Below are positions 1 to 7,921 of a stretch of 64,000 nt of DNA, one piece after another (the stretch's first letter is position 1; every line of letters begins with the position of its first letter). The notes under the pieces were generated by a model. The model was not told the origin of the DNA and made no database searches. It saw nothing but the letters and a program-made list of their open reading frames with translations. The DNA is from Paraprevotella stercoravium. Lineage in GTDB: Bacteria; Bacteroidota; Bacteroidia; Bacteroidales; Bacteroidaceae. The translations under genes and the position numbers were made by a program. The stretch is taken from NCBI GenBank assembly GCA_018883665.1, contig JAHLFU010000086.1, positions 14,876 to 78,875 of the forward strand, written 5' to 3'.

Positions 1-2
1 GG

Positions 3-422
3 TTGGGGGGTATCCGATTGGAGCATGAAAAGGGGCTTCTGGGTCACAGCGATGCCGATGTGCTGATTCATGCGCTTTGTGATGCTATTTTGGGTGCTGC
101 CAATATGCGGGATATCGGTTATCATTTTCCGGATACTTCCGAACAGTTTCATAATATAGACAGTAAGATTCTGCTGTCGGAAACCATGAAACTGGTGCGC
201 GCTAAAGGATATGAGTTCGGAAACGCAGATATAACAGTCTGTGCCGAACGTCCTAAACTGAAGGCGCATATCCCTGTCATGCAGGAGTGTCTGGCAAAAG
301 TGATGTGTGTAGATATCGAAGATATTTCAATTAAAGCGACAACTACCGAGAAATTAGGTTTTACCGGAAGAGAAGAAGGAATCTCAGCCTATGCTACGGT
401 ATTGTTGGAGAAGTATTCCTGA
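3..422 (+). CDS. ispF: 2-C-methyl-D-erythritol 2,4-cyclodiphosphate synthase, 5' end cut by window
   Basis: IspF cyclises CDP-ME 2-phosphate to MEcPP in the MEP isoprenoid pathway, a cytosolic trimeric zinc enzyme. The visible 139 residues carry the family's GHSDADVLIHALCDA segment, the IGYHFPDT motif (residues about 38-45) and the C-terminal TTEKLGFTGREEGI block, running to a normal end. The reading frame is open to the left edge, so the first codons, including the N-terminal metal-binding Asp/His pair, lie outside the window and the apparent TTG at position 3 is not the true start. Another MEP gene, dxr, lies 6 kb away in this window. The gene ends at a strong hairpin shared with the convergent MORN gene. 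Confidence 0.95.
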   Translation: MGGIRLEHEKGLLGHSDADVLIHALCDAILGAANMRDIGYHFPDTSEQFHNIDSKILLSETMKLVRAKGYEFGNADITVCAERPKLKAHIPVMQECLAKVMCVDIEDISIKATTTEKLGFTGREEGISAYATVLLEKYS

Positions 423-423
423 T

Positions 424-474
424 AAATAGACGAACTCCCAATGGAAAAGTTATCCATTGGGAGTTCGTCTATTT
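424..474. terminator. Perfect 22-bp hairpin between convergent genes
   Basis: Arms 424-445 and 453-474 are perfectly complementary (22 bp) around a 7-nt loop. The outer bases are A/T-rich, giving A and T tracts on both sides, so it can terminate ispF from the left and the MORN/nadD group from the right. Confidence 0.85.
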
Positions 475-482
475 TATCGCTA

Positions 483-1139
483 TTATTTCTTTGGTTTGAA
501 TGTTTTCAGAGCAATGACGCGAACTTCTTCTTCACCGTTCCATTCTCCGATCCTCATTTGTCCTTCGGGTAGAAACAAAGCTCCGAATCCCTGCCGTATG
601 CCGTTTCGGTATTGTCCGTACCATACTCGACCGTTTTTGTAGTAATACAAGCCATATCCGTGTCGTTGACCGTTCAAGAGTTCACCTACATAACGGTCTC
701 CATTGGCATAAGACAACGCCATGAACTGATATTCTGTCAGATCTGCGCCATCAATCAACATTTTCTCCTTGTTTCGATAGATGTATTCCAGTTTTCCAGT
801 ACTCAGATTATAAGCCGCATAGTGATCGCTGCTTCCCACAATAGCGTAATCCTTATTGGTGGTAATACCATAGATGAATTTACCTTTCCGGTAGAGTCCG
901 GTCTGTTCGTAAATTCCGCTTTTGAAGTTTCCAAAACCATAGAATTGCACCTCGGGTGAAATCTGTCCGCGATAGGTTCCGTCCGCGCTTTCGTATACCA
1001 TGAAAGGAAACAGAGCTGTGTGATCCAGTACCAATTGGTATAGTTCAACAGGTATATCTTCGTATCTGGCTACCGGAGGGCGTTGGGCTATTCCTTCAAG
1101 ACAGAAACACATTGCTATACATAAAAGCCATTTTTTCAT
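483..1139 (-). CDS. Exported MORN-repeat protein
   Basis: A 218-residue protein with an N-terminal signal peptide (hydrophobic residues 4-16, likely cleavage near GIAQ, residues 16-19). MORN-type repeats lie at the C-terminal end: about residues 144-170 (YANGDRYVGE...), 171-194 (RVWYGQYRNG...) and a partial one from 195. MORN repeats form an extended beta sheet that usually acts as a binding platform; the partner is not known here. It is the last gene of a leftward group and starts 22 nt after nadD ends, so it is probably co-transcribed with it. The export prediction places it in the periplasm or outer membrane. No catalytic motif is visible and the function is unassigned. Confidence 0.75.
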   Translation of the reverse strand: MKKWLLCIAMCFCLEGIAQRPPVARYEDIPVELYQLVLDHTALFPFMVYESADGTYRGQISPEVQFYGFGNFKSGIYEQTGLYRKGKFIYGITTNKDYAIVGSSDHYAAYNLSTGKLEYIYRNKEKMLIDGADLTEYQFMALSYANGDRYVGELLNGQRHGYGLYYYKNGRVWYGQYRNGIRQGFGALFLPEGQMRIGEWNGEEEVRVIALKTFKPKK

Positions 1140-1161
1140 TCTTCAGTTCTTTAAGGGTGAG

Positions 1162-1743
1162 TCATTTGTTGTAATCCTGTTCTTTCTGAATCTGTTCCCA
1201 TACTTTGGGAGGAAGTAAGTTTGAGGCATCCTCGCCGTTTTTCAGGCGTTGGCGTATTTCCGTTGCGCTGATATCAATAATGGGAGAGGGCAGAAGTTGT
1301 ACACCTTTCGGCATATTGTACGGGTCTACAGGGTATCCGTTACGTGGAAAAACCAAAATTTCATAGCGCTTTAGCAGAGTACGATATTCGGCCCAACGGT
1401 CAAATGCCAGCCAGTTGTCTGCCCCGATGATCAATACAAATTTGCGGTCTGGATATTCCAGTTCCAGCGCTTCCAGAGTTTTGTACATATAAGATGGGCG
1501 GGGTAGTCTGAATTCCAAGTCACATACGCTTAGGTTCGGATATTCCTCGGTAGCTATTCGTGCCAGTTCCAGTCTGCGATGGTCGTCCAGCAGATCAGTA
1601 GCTTTTTCCTTGAACGGATTTTGGGGAGAGACCAAAAACCAGAGTTCATCTACATATTTGTTCCGGCATATAAATTCTGCCAGTTCGATATGTCCCCGGT
1701 GGATCGGGTTGAACGATCCGCCATAAATACCGGTTCGGATCAT
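1162..1743 (-). CDS. nadD: Nicotinate-nucleotide adenylyltransferase
   Basis: NadD transfers AMP from ATP to nicotinate mononucleotide, the penultimate step of NAD synthesis, in the cytosol. The 193 residues show the nucleotidyltransferase signature GGSFNPIHRGH at residues 8-18, in which the second and third conserved His/Gly sit as HRGH, and the C-terminal ISATEIRQRL motif, the family's ISSTxIR. Length is normal for bacterial NadD. Its start overlaps the end of the upstream small membrane protein gene by 4 nt (ATGA), indicating translational coupling in a yicC-gmk-ORF-nadD-MORN group on the minus strand. Confidence 0.95.
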   Translation of the reverse strand: MIRTGIYGGSFNPIHRGHIELAEFICRNKYVDELWFLVSPQNPFKEKATDLLDDHRRLELARIATEEYPNLSVCDLEFRLPRPSYMYKTLEALELEYPDRKFVLIIGADNWLAFDRWAEYRTLLKRYEILVFPRNGYPVDPYNMPKGVQLLPSPIIDISATEIRQRLKNGEDASNLLPPKVWEQIQKEQDYNK

Positions 1744-1964
1744 GGTTTATGATATTTGAACGGAGATTTCTCTTCTTTACGTTTTGCCTTTTTCAGACGC
1801 TGATACCAAATGCCAAAGATCAGACCCTCAAAAAGGGCCAGACAGGCAAGGGCCGCGGCCAGTTCCAACAGTCGCAACCACAAGCATAAGGCGCCTAATG
1901 CCAGACACAAGATACATAGCACACCGCTATAAGCCAGATTTTTATTGATATCCTGCTTGTTCAT
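1740..1964 (-). CDS. Small two-helix membrane protein, function unknown
   Basis: A 74-residue protein with two hydrophobic segments (about residues 12-30 and 32-53) followed by a basic tail rich in Lys (residues 57-74). The tail following the second helix suggests both ends face the cytosol. It lies between gmk (26 nt gap) and nadD (4-nt overlap), so it is translated in that operon. No family was recognised. The reading frame is supported by its tight packing between two certain genes rather than by any motif. Confidence 0.6.
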   Translation of the reverse strand: MNKQDINKNLAYSGVLCILCLALGALCLWLRLLELAAALACLALFEGLIFGIWYQRLKKAKRKEEKSPFKYHKP

Positions 1965-1990
1965 GATTTCCTTGCTGTTACAATAAACCT

Positions 1991-2557
1991 TTAGTCGTTG
2001 AGAAATTTCTTTAAGATCTGTAATGCTTCCTGTTGTGCCTGTTCCAGATTGTCATTTACGACTATCGTATCAAATTTATCGGCAAATCCCAGTTCATATT
2101 CTGCCCGAGCTATACGATCTTCAATGACTTCGGGAGAATCCGTTCCCCGTCCGTTCAGACGCTGACGTAATGCTTCTATGGAAGGAGGCTGGATAAAAAT
2201 ACTCAGAGCCCGATTGCCATAATAGTTCTTGATGTTGCATCCGCCTTTGACATCCACATCCAGTACCACATTCTGTCCGTTTTCCAACTGTTTTTCTACC
2301 TGCTCTTTCAAAGTGCCGTAGAATCGGTCTTTGTACACTTCCTCATATTCCAGAAATTCTCCGTTGGCAATGCGTTGACGGAAATCTTCCGGAGTGAGGA
2401 AAAAATATTCTACCCCATGCTGTTCTGTGCCCCGTGGAGGACGGCTGGTAGCACTGATACTGAAAGCCAGATTCAGGTTCTGCTGCATCAAATAGTTGAT
2501 GATGGTGCTTTTTCCACTTCCACTGGGAGCGGAAAATATGATAACTTTTCCTTTCAT
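1991..2557 (-). CDS. gmk: Guanylate kinase
   Basis: Gmk phosphorylates GMP to GDP with ATP in the cytosol. The 188-residue protein has the P-loop FSAPSGSGKST at residues 8-18, the GMP-binding stretch SRPPRGTEQHGVEYFF (about 38-53) and the VDVKGGCNIK segment near residue 101, all in the family order and at the usual length. It starts 25 nt after the end of yicC. The yicC-gmk pairing is common in bacteria. Confidence 0.97.
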   Translation of the reverse strand: MKGKVIIFSAPSGSGKSTIINYLMQQNLNLAFSISATSRPPRGTEQHGVEYFFLTPEDFRQRIANGEFLEYEEVYKDRFYGTLKEQVEKQLENGQNVVLDVDVKGGCNIKNYYGNRALSIFIQPPSIEALRQRLNGRGTDSPEVIEDRIARAEYELGFADKFDTIVVNDNLEQAQQEALQILKKFLND

Positions 2558-2582
2558 AAAAATAATGTTGCTTCTGAGGGTG

Positions 2583-3458
2583 TTACATCACATTTAATAC
2601 CTGTTCTTTGATCTGCTCCAGTTCGTCTTTCATTTTTACTACGATCTGTTGCATTTCTGCCTGATTGCTCTTGCTGCCGGTCGTGTTGATCTCGCGTCCC
2701 ATTTCCTGGGCGATGAATCCCAGTTTTTTACCTTGTCCATGGCCCGTATCCATAGTTTCCTTGAAATATTTCAAGTGGTTGGCCAGTCGTTGCTTTTCTT
2801 CATTGATGTCCAGCTTTTCAATGTAGTAAATCATTTCCTGTTCCAGGCGGTTGCGGTCATATTCTACCTCGGGGATAGAGTTCAGTCCATCAATGATACG
2901 TTGGCGGATCTTTTCTGTGCGGCTTTTTTCGTATGGTTCGATACTTTTCAGAAGAGCGGATATATTATCCAGTTTCTCCGAGAATTTCTTGTAGAGTGCG
3001 GCACCTTCCTGTTTGCGGAAGTCTACCAGTTTCTGCAAAGCTTCTTCAATGCCTTTTTTTACTGTGATCCATTCTTCATCCGTCAATTCCTCTACTTCTG
3101 CACGGGTCAGTACATCAGGCAGACGCAATAAGGTTGCAAACCAATCGTTTGGCAAAGGGATATTGCGCTCGCTGCTTATTGTCTGAATCTGTTTGTAATA
3201 ATTTTCCAGTAAAGCGCCATTGATCGGTGTGGCATTTAGATTCTCATCTTTTTCGATCCAAAGACTGAAATCCACTTTTCCACGTTCCAAGGTTGTGGCG
3301 ATCAGAGCTCGGATTTCGATTTCTTTTTCACGGTAAAGAGATGCGATGCGTGTAGACAAATCAAGTGCCTTGCTGTTCAGAGATTTGATTTCGATGTTTA
3401 TTTTCTTTCCATTATATACGGCTGTAGCTTTGCCGTAACCTGTCATTGACTGTATCAT
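2583..3458 (-). CDS. YicC/YloC-family endoribonuclease
   Basis: A 291-residue member of the YicC family, recognised by its N-terminal IQSMTGYGKA (residues 2-11), the EIKSLNSKALDLSTR block (about 23-37) and the C-terminal GKKLGFIAQEMGREINTTGSKS motif (about 243-264), the family's most conserved stretch. YicC-type proteins in other bacteria are RNA endonucleases linked to stationary-phase survival and small-RNA turnover; that role is transferred from the family. It is the promoter-proximal gene of the leftward yicC-gmk-ORF-nadD-MORN group and diverges from tsaB. Confidence 0.9.
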   Translation of the reverse strand: MIQSMTGYGKATAVYNGKKINIEIKSLNSKALDLSTRIASLYREKEIEIRALIATTLERGKVDFSLWIEKDENLNATPINGALLENYYKQIQTISSERNIPLPNDWFATLLRLPDVLTRAEVEELTDEEWITVKKGIEEALQKLVDFRKQEGAALYKKFSEKLDNISALLKSIEPYEKSRTEKIRQRIIDGLNSIPEVEYDRNRLEQEMIYYIEKLDINEEKQRLANHLKYFKETMDTGHGQGKKLGFIAQEMGREINTTGSKSNQAEMQQIVVKMKDELEQIKEQVLNVM

Positions 3459-3479
3459 AATTTAACAAATGATTTTGTG

Positions 3480-3487
3480 CAAAATTA
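3480..3487 (-). promoter_or_regulatory. -7 box for the yicC-gmk-nadD group
   Basis: On the minus strand this reads TAATTTTG, matching the Bacteroidales TAnnTTTG -7 box, 22 nt upstream of the yicC start. No clear TTTG box is seen at the expected distance. Confidence 0.55.
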
Positions 3488-3509
3488 CAAAAATGCAAGC
3501 AGAAAATTG

Positions 3510-3517
3510 TATTTTTG
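3510..3517 (+). promoter_or_regulatory. -7 box for the tsaB-rseP group
   Basis: TATTTTTG matches the Bacteroidales TAnnTTTG box and lies 27 nt before the tsaB start. It is divergent from the yicC box 22 nt away. No convincing -33 box is seen. Confidence 0.55.
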
Positions 3518-3544
3518 CGAATTAATAAAAAGTAAAAATAAAGT

Positions 3545-4237
3545 ATGTCTTGTATTCTGCATATTGAAACCAGCACTCGGGTATGTTCTGTAGCCTTGAG
3601 TGAAGACGGTGCGAACGTATTTGAGAAAGCGGATTTTGAAGGTCCGTCGCATGCTGTGTTGTTAGGAAGTTTTGTGGATGAGGCTCTGTCGTTTGCGGAC
3701 AGTCATGCGATGCCTTTGGATGCTGTTGCTGTAAGTTGCGGCCCTGGCTCTTATACAGGTCTGAGGATCGGTGTGTCTATGGCCAAAGGAATTTGCTATG
3801 CACGTGACTGTAAACTGTTGGCTATTCCTACCTTAGAATTACTTTGTGTGCCGGTACTGCTCTATCATGATGAATTGCCGGAGGACGCTTTGTTGGTTCC
3901 AATGATTGATGCCCGCCGTATGGAGGTTTATTCTGCGGTGTATGACCGGGCTTTGAAAGCAGTACGCTCTGTTGGTGCAGACATTATTGATGAACATTCT
4001 TATGCTGAGTTTCTGGCAGAACATCCCGTGTATTTCTTTGGAGATGGAGCTGCTAAGTGTCAGGACACAATCAAGCACCCTAATGCTCATTTCCTTCCTA
4101 ATATCCAGCCGATAGCCAGAAATATGTTCCCATTGGCGGAAAAGAGAATTGCGCTTGGCAACTTTGAGGATGTGGCTTATTTCGAGCCTTTCTATCTGAA
4201 AGAATTTGTTGCTTCAACTCCTAAAAAACTGTTATGA
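3545..4237 (+). CDS. tsaB: tRNA N6-threonylcarbamoyladenosine synthesis protein TsaB
   Basis: TsaB is a scaffold partner of TsaD and TsaE that makes the t6A modification at position 37 of ANN-decoding tRNAs. The 230 residues begin with ILHIETSTRVCSVAL (residues 4-18) and contain SCGPGSYTGLRIGVSMAKG (about 64-82), both hallmarks of the ASKHA-fold TsaB family. It opens a rightward group with DUF4290, murA, rimM, dxr and rseP. The following gene overlaps its stop by 4 nt. Confidence 0.93.
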   Translation: MSCILHIETSTRVCSVALSEDGANVFEKADFEGPSHAVLLGSFVDEALSFADSHAMPLDAVAVSCGPGSYTGLRIGVSMAKGICYARDCKLLAIPTLELLCVPVLLYHDELPEDALLVPMIDARRMEVYSAVYDRALKAVRSVGADIIDEHSYAEFLAEHPVYFFGDGAAKCQDTIKHPNAHFLPNIQPIARNMFPLAEKRIALGNFEDVAYFEPFYLKEFVASTPKKLL

Positions 4238-4848
4238 TGGAATATAATACACAACGTAAAAAACTTCCAATGCCTGAATATGGACGCGGCATTCAGAATA
4301 TGGTGGATTATGCCCTGACCATAGAAGACCGGACAGAGCGTCAACGCTGTGCGAATACGATTGTTTCTATTATGGGTAATATGTTTCCGCACTTGCGTGA
4401 TGTAGCCGATTTCAATCATAAACTTTGGGATCATCTGGCAGTGATGTCTAATTATCAGTTGGATATAGATTATCCTTATGAGATAACTCCGGAAACTACA
4501 CTTCATGCCAAACCCAAGCCTTTGGCTTATCCGATGAAACGTATTCGTTATCGTCATTATGGATTCCTTTTGGAGAGCTTGCTCAAGAAACTTAAGGATA
4601 TGGAAGACGGGCCGGAACGTGATGCCCTGATTTCTTTAGTGGCCAATCAGATGAAGCAGAGTCTTTATAATTGGAACAAGGACGGTATGGATGAGGAGAA
4701 GGTCGCTTCTGATTTGGCAGCCTATACTGACGGAAAGGTGCAGATAGATCTGGAGCATTTTCATTTTGCTTCCGTGCAGTCGCGTTCTTTAGGAGGGACT
4801 GCAATGGGGTTACGTATGCAGAGAAAGAATAACCGAAAAAGAAACTAA
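4234..4848 (+). CDS. DUF4290 family protein
   Basis: A 204-residue protein matching the Bacteroidetes DUF4290 family by its opening MEYNTQRKKLPMPEYGRGIQ and its RCANTIVSIMGNMFPHLRD stretch (residues about 33-55). It has no signal peptide or membrane segment and ends in a basic tail (residues about 195-204). Its ATG overlaps the tsaB stop, and murA follows after 25 nt. The family's function is not known. Its constant position beside murA in this group suggests a housekeeping cytosolic role, which is inference only. Confidence 0.85.
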   Translation: MMEYNTQRKKLPMPEYGRGIQNMVDYALTIEDRTERQRCANTIVSIMGNMFPHLRDVADFNHKLWDHLAVMSNYQLDIDYPYEITPETTLHAKPKPLAYPMKRIRYRHYGFLLESLLKKLKDMEDGPERDALISLVANQMKQSLYNWNKDGMDEEKVASDLAAYTDGKVQIDLEHFHFASVQSRSLGGTAMGLRMQRKNNRKRN

Positions 4849-4873
4849 AAACAAGCTAGATACTGTTGACGAT

Positions 4874-6181
4874 ATGGCTTCATTTTTAATTGAAGGCGGA
4901 AGAAAACTCTCCGGAGAGATTATACCTCAAGGGGCTAAAAACGAGGCATTACAGGTGCTGTGTGCCGTATTGCTTACTTCGGAGAAAGTCATTATCCGGA
5001 ATCTTCCGGATATTCTGGATGTAAACAACCAGATTCAGCTGTTGCGTGATATAGGCGTAAAAGTTGAAAAGCAAGGACACGCAACCTATTCTTTTCAGGC
5101 CGATCAGGTAAATATCGATTATTTGCAGACCGATGAATTTCTGGCACGTTGTTCCAAACTGCGTGGCAGTGTTATGCTGATCGGTCCGTTGCTGGCACGT
5201 TTTGGAAAGGCCATGGTGGCCAAGCCAGGAGGTGATCAAATCGGACGCCGTCGTCTGGATACTCATTTTCTGGGCATGCAGAAGTTGGGCGCTGAATTTA
5301 TCTATGATGCGGTCAAGGAAGTATTTCAGATTCGTGCCAAGAAATTGCAAGGTGCTTATATGCTGCTTGATGAGGCTTCAGTAACCGGTACGGCCAATAT
5401 TATTATGGCTGCCGTATTGGCGGAAGGACGTACCACAATTTATAACGCTGCTTGTGAACCCTACGTGCAACAGCTTTGCCATTTGCTCAATGCAATGGGA
5501 GCTCGTATCGGTGGGGTAGGATCCAATTTGCTTACCATTGACGGAGTGGCCTCTTTGAGTGGAGCCGACCATACTATTTTGCCTGATATGATTGAAGTGG
5601 GCAGTTTTATCGGTATGGCAGCCATGGTAGGTGCCGGTATCCGTATCAAGAATGTTGCATTTGAACATTTGGGTATCATTCCGGATACCTACCGTCGATT
5701 GGGTATTGAGATTATACGGGAAGGAGATGATCTTTTCATTCCGGAGCAAGAGCATTATGAGATAGAATCTTTTATTGACGGTTCGTTTATGACTATCAGT
5801 GATGCGCCTTGGCCAGGACTTACTCCTGACTTGCTGAGTGTGCTGCTGGTGGTGGCTACCCAGGCTAAGGGATCAGTACTCATTCATCAGAAAATGTTCG
5901 AGAGCCGTCTGTTCTTTGTGGACAAGCTTATTGATATGGGAGCCCAGATTATTCTTTGCGATCCGCACCGTGCGGTAGTAGTGGGACATGACAAGCAAAT
6001 GAAACTTCGTGCCGGAAAGATGACTTCACCTGATATCCGTGCCGGTATCGCTCTGCTTATAGCAGCCATGAGTGCCGAGGGTACCAGCCTCATTCATAAT
6101 ATTGAGCAGATTGACCGTGGCTATGAAGATATTGAAGCCCGTTTGAATGCTTTGGGTGCAAACATAAAACGTATGGACTGA
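4874..6181 (+). CDS. murA: UDP-N-acetylglucosamine 1-carboxyvinyltransferase with Asp at the Cys115 position
   Basis: MurA transfers enolpyruvate from PEP to UDP-GlcNAc, the first committed step of peptidoglycan synthesis. The 435-residue protein has the EPT-family fold markers: GAKNEALQ (residues 20-27; Lys22-Asn23 bind substrate), LRGSVMLIGPLLARFG (96-111) and RGYEDIEARL near the C-terminus. In the active-site loop the sequence is AKPGGDQIGRR (116-126). The position equal to E. coli Cys115 is Asp121, which in other species makes MurA insensitive to fosfomycin. The stop codon overlaps the rimM start by one base (TGATG). Confidence 0.96.
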   Translation: MASFLIEGGRKLSGEIIPQGAKNEALQVLCAVLLTSEKVIIRNLPDILDVNNQIQLLRDIGVKVEKQGHATYSFQADQVNIDYLQTDEFLARCSKLRGSVMLIGPLLARFGKAMVAKPGGDQIGRRRLDTHFLGMQKLGAEFIYDAVKEVFQIRAKKLQGAYMLLDEASVTGTANIIMAAVLAEGRTTIYNAACEPYVQQLCHLLNAMGARIGGVGSNLLTIDGVASLSGADHTILPDMIEVGSFIGMAAMVGAGIRIKNVAFEHLGIIPDTYRRLGIEIIREGDDLFIPEQEHYEIESFIDGSFMTISDAPWPGLTPDLLSVLLVVATQAKGSVLIHQKMFESRLFFVDKLIDMGAQIILCDPHRAVVVGHDKQMKLRAGKMTSPDIRAGIALLIAAMSAEGTSLIHNIEQIDRGYEDIEARLNALGANIKRMD

Positions 6182-6726
6182 TGATACGCGAAAATGAAGT
6201 ATACAAGATAGGAGTGCTGACAAAAACCCACGGAGTGAGTGGCGAACTTTGTTTAAGTTTTACCGATGATATTTTTGATCGGGTAGATACTGACTATCTG
6301 ATTTGTCGTATGGATGGTATTCTGGTGCCGTTTTTTCTAGAAGAATACCGTTTTAAAAGCCGTTCTACGGCATTGGTCAAGTTTGAGGATATTGACACAG
6401 AAGAGGATGCCCGCAAAATGACGGGAGTGGAGGTGTTTTTTCCTAAAGCTTTGGCTGGAGATGCTGAAGATCAATTTTATTCCTGGAGTTACTTCGTGGG
6501 CTTTGGTGTGACTGATGAGCAATCGGGATATTTGGGCCGTATCGAATCGGTGGATGAATCAACTGTGAATGTACTTTTTGAAATCAAACGTCCCGACGGG
6601 CGGGATTTCTTGATACCCGCCCATGAAGAATTCATTCGGGATATAGATCATGACGAGAATATGATCTATGTGTGTCTGCCCGACGGATTGTCTAATCTAT
6701 ATGAAACAGATTTTGATGGAGAATAA
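6181..6726 (+). CDS. rimM: Ribosome maturation factor RimM
   Basis: RimM assists 30S ribosomal subunit assembly by binding protein S19 near the 16S head. The 181 residues show the N-terminal RimM domain beginning YKIGVLTKTHGVSGELCL (residues 8-25) with the conserved K-x-HG-x-x-GE core, and a C-terminal PRC-barrel domain (about 100-170) containing DFLIPAHEEFIRDID. It is translationally coupled to murA by a TGATG junction. Its last codons overlap the start of dxr. Confidence 0.93.
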   Translation: MIRENEVYKIGVLTKTHGVSGELCLSFTDDIFDRVDTDYLICRMDGILVPFFLEEYRFKSRSTALVKFEDIDTEEDARKMTGVEVFFPKALAGDAEDQFYSWSYFVGFGVTDEQSGYLGRIESVDESTVNVLFEIKRPDGRDFLIPAHEEFIRDIDHDENMIYVCLPDGLSNLYETDFDGE

Positions 6727-7870
6727 GAAAAAGAAAATAGCGTTGTTGGGATCAACCGGTTCTATCGGAACTCAGGCGCTTGAAGTAATCCGCGAACATG
6801 CCGATCTTTACGAAGCCTACGTACTGACTGCCAATAATAATGCTGATTTGCTTATTCGGCAAGCGCGTGAGTTCCGTCCGGAAACGGTAGTAGTCGCCAA
6901 TGAATCTAAATATACTCAGGTACAGGAGGCTTTGTCTGACTTGCCAATTAAGGTTTATGCCGGTGCTGATGCTATCTGTCAAGTGGTGCGTGAACAAGCC
7001 ATTGATATTGTGTTGACAGCCATGGTGGGTTTTGCCGGTTTGCGTCCTACCATCAGTGCCATAGAGGCGCATAAGACCATTGCTTTGGCAAATAAGGAAA
7101 CTTTGGTAGTGGCCGGAGCGCTCATTACAGAACTGGCTTTGCGTCACCATGCCGCCATAATCCCTGTAGATTCGGAGCATTCTGCCATTTTCCAGTGTCT
7201 GATGGGGGAGCATAGTCCGATAGAAAAAATCATTCTGACCGCTTCAGGCGGGCCGTTCCGAACTTTCTCCCGTGAAGAGTTGCAGTATGTTACTAAGGAG
7301 CAGGCTCTGAAACATCCGAATTGGGATATGGGGGCCAAGATAACCATTGATTCCGCTTCGATGATGAACAAGGGATTTGAGGTTATTGAAGCTAAGTGGT
7401 TATTTGATCTGACTCCAGAACAGATCGAGGTAGTGGTACATCCTCAGTCGGTTGTGCATAGCGCAGTACAGTTTGCCGACGGTGCTGTGAAAGCGCAGTT
7501 AGGAGTACCGGATATGCGGGTACCCATTCAGTTGGCTTTTTCTTATCCGGAACGTTTGCACAGCTCATTTGACCGTTTGGATTTCTGTCAGGCGTCACCG
7601 CTTACGTTTGAGCGTCCGGATATGGAGCGTTTTCGCAATCTGGCGTTGGCTTTCGAAGCGATGCGCCGTGGAGGTAATATGCCTTGTATTCTGAATGCTG
7701 CTAACGAGATTGTGAACCGTGCCTTTTTGGAAGACCGCATCGGTTTCTTGCAGATGAGTGATCTAATGGAAAAGGCTATGAGCTGTATTTCTTATGTTGC
7801 AACTCCTTCTTTAGATGATTATTTGCAAACAGATGCCGAAACCCGTGCTTTGGTAAGCGGATGGCTGTAA
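6716..7870 (+). CDS. dxr: 1-deoxy-D-xylulose 5-phosphate reductoisomerase
   Basis: Dxr converts DXP to MEP with NADPH, the first committed step of the MEP isoprenoid pathway that also uses ispF at the left edge. The protein has the NADPH-binding ALLGSTGSIGTQALEV near its start, ANKETLVVAG, the metal-binding PVDSEHSAIFQ and the substrate loop TASGGPFR. The ATG at 6716 gives 384 residues and starts just before the Lys-rich leader to the Rossmann strand; ATG 6701 is an equally possible start 15 nt earlier. Either start overlaps the end of rimM, showing coupling. An open frame back to 6668 is read-through of the rimM region and not a likely start. Confidence 0.95.
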   Translation: MENKKKKIALLGSTGSIGTQALEVIREHADLYEAYVLTANNNADLLIRQAREFRPETVVVANESKYTQVQEALSDLPIKVYAGADAICQVVREQAIDIVLTAMVGFAGLRPTISAIEAHKTIALANKETLVVAGALITELALRHHAAIIPVDSEHSAIFQCLMGEHSPIEKIILTASGGPFRTFSREELQYVTKEQALKHPNWDMGAKITIDSASMMNKGFEVIEAKWLFDLTPEQIEVVVHPQSVVHSAVQFADGAVKAQLGVPDMRVPIQLAFSYPERLHSSFDRLDFCQASPLTFERPDMERFRNLALAFEAMRRGGNMPCILNAANEIVNRAFLEDRIGFLQMSDLMEKAMSCISYVATPSLDDYLQTDAETRALVSGWL

Positions 7871-7921
7871 GTTTATTCATTTGTTGAACCCAAATTTTAT
7901 ACCTATTTATATAAAAGATTT

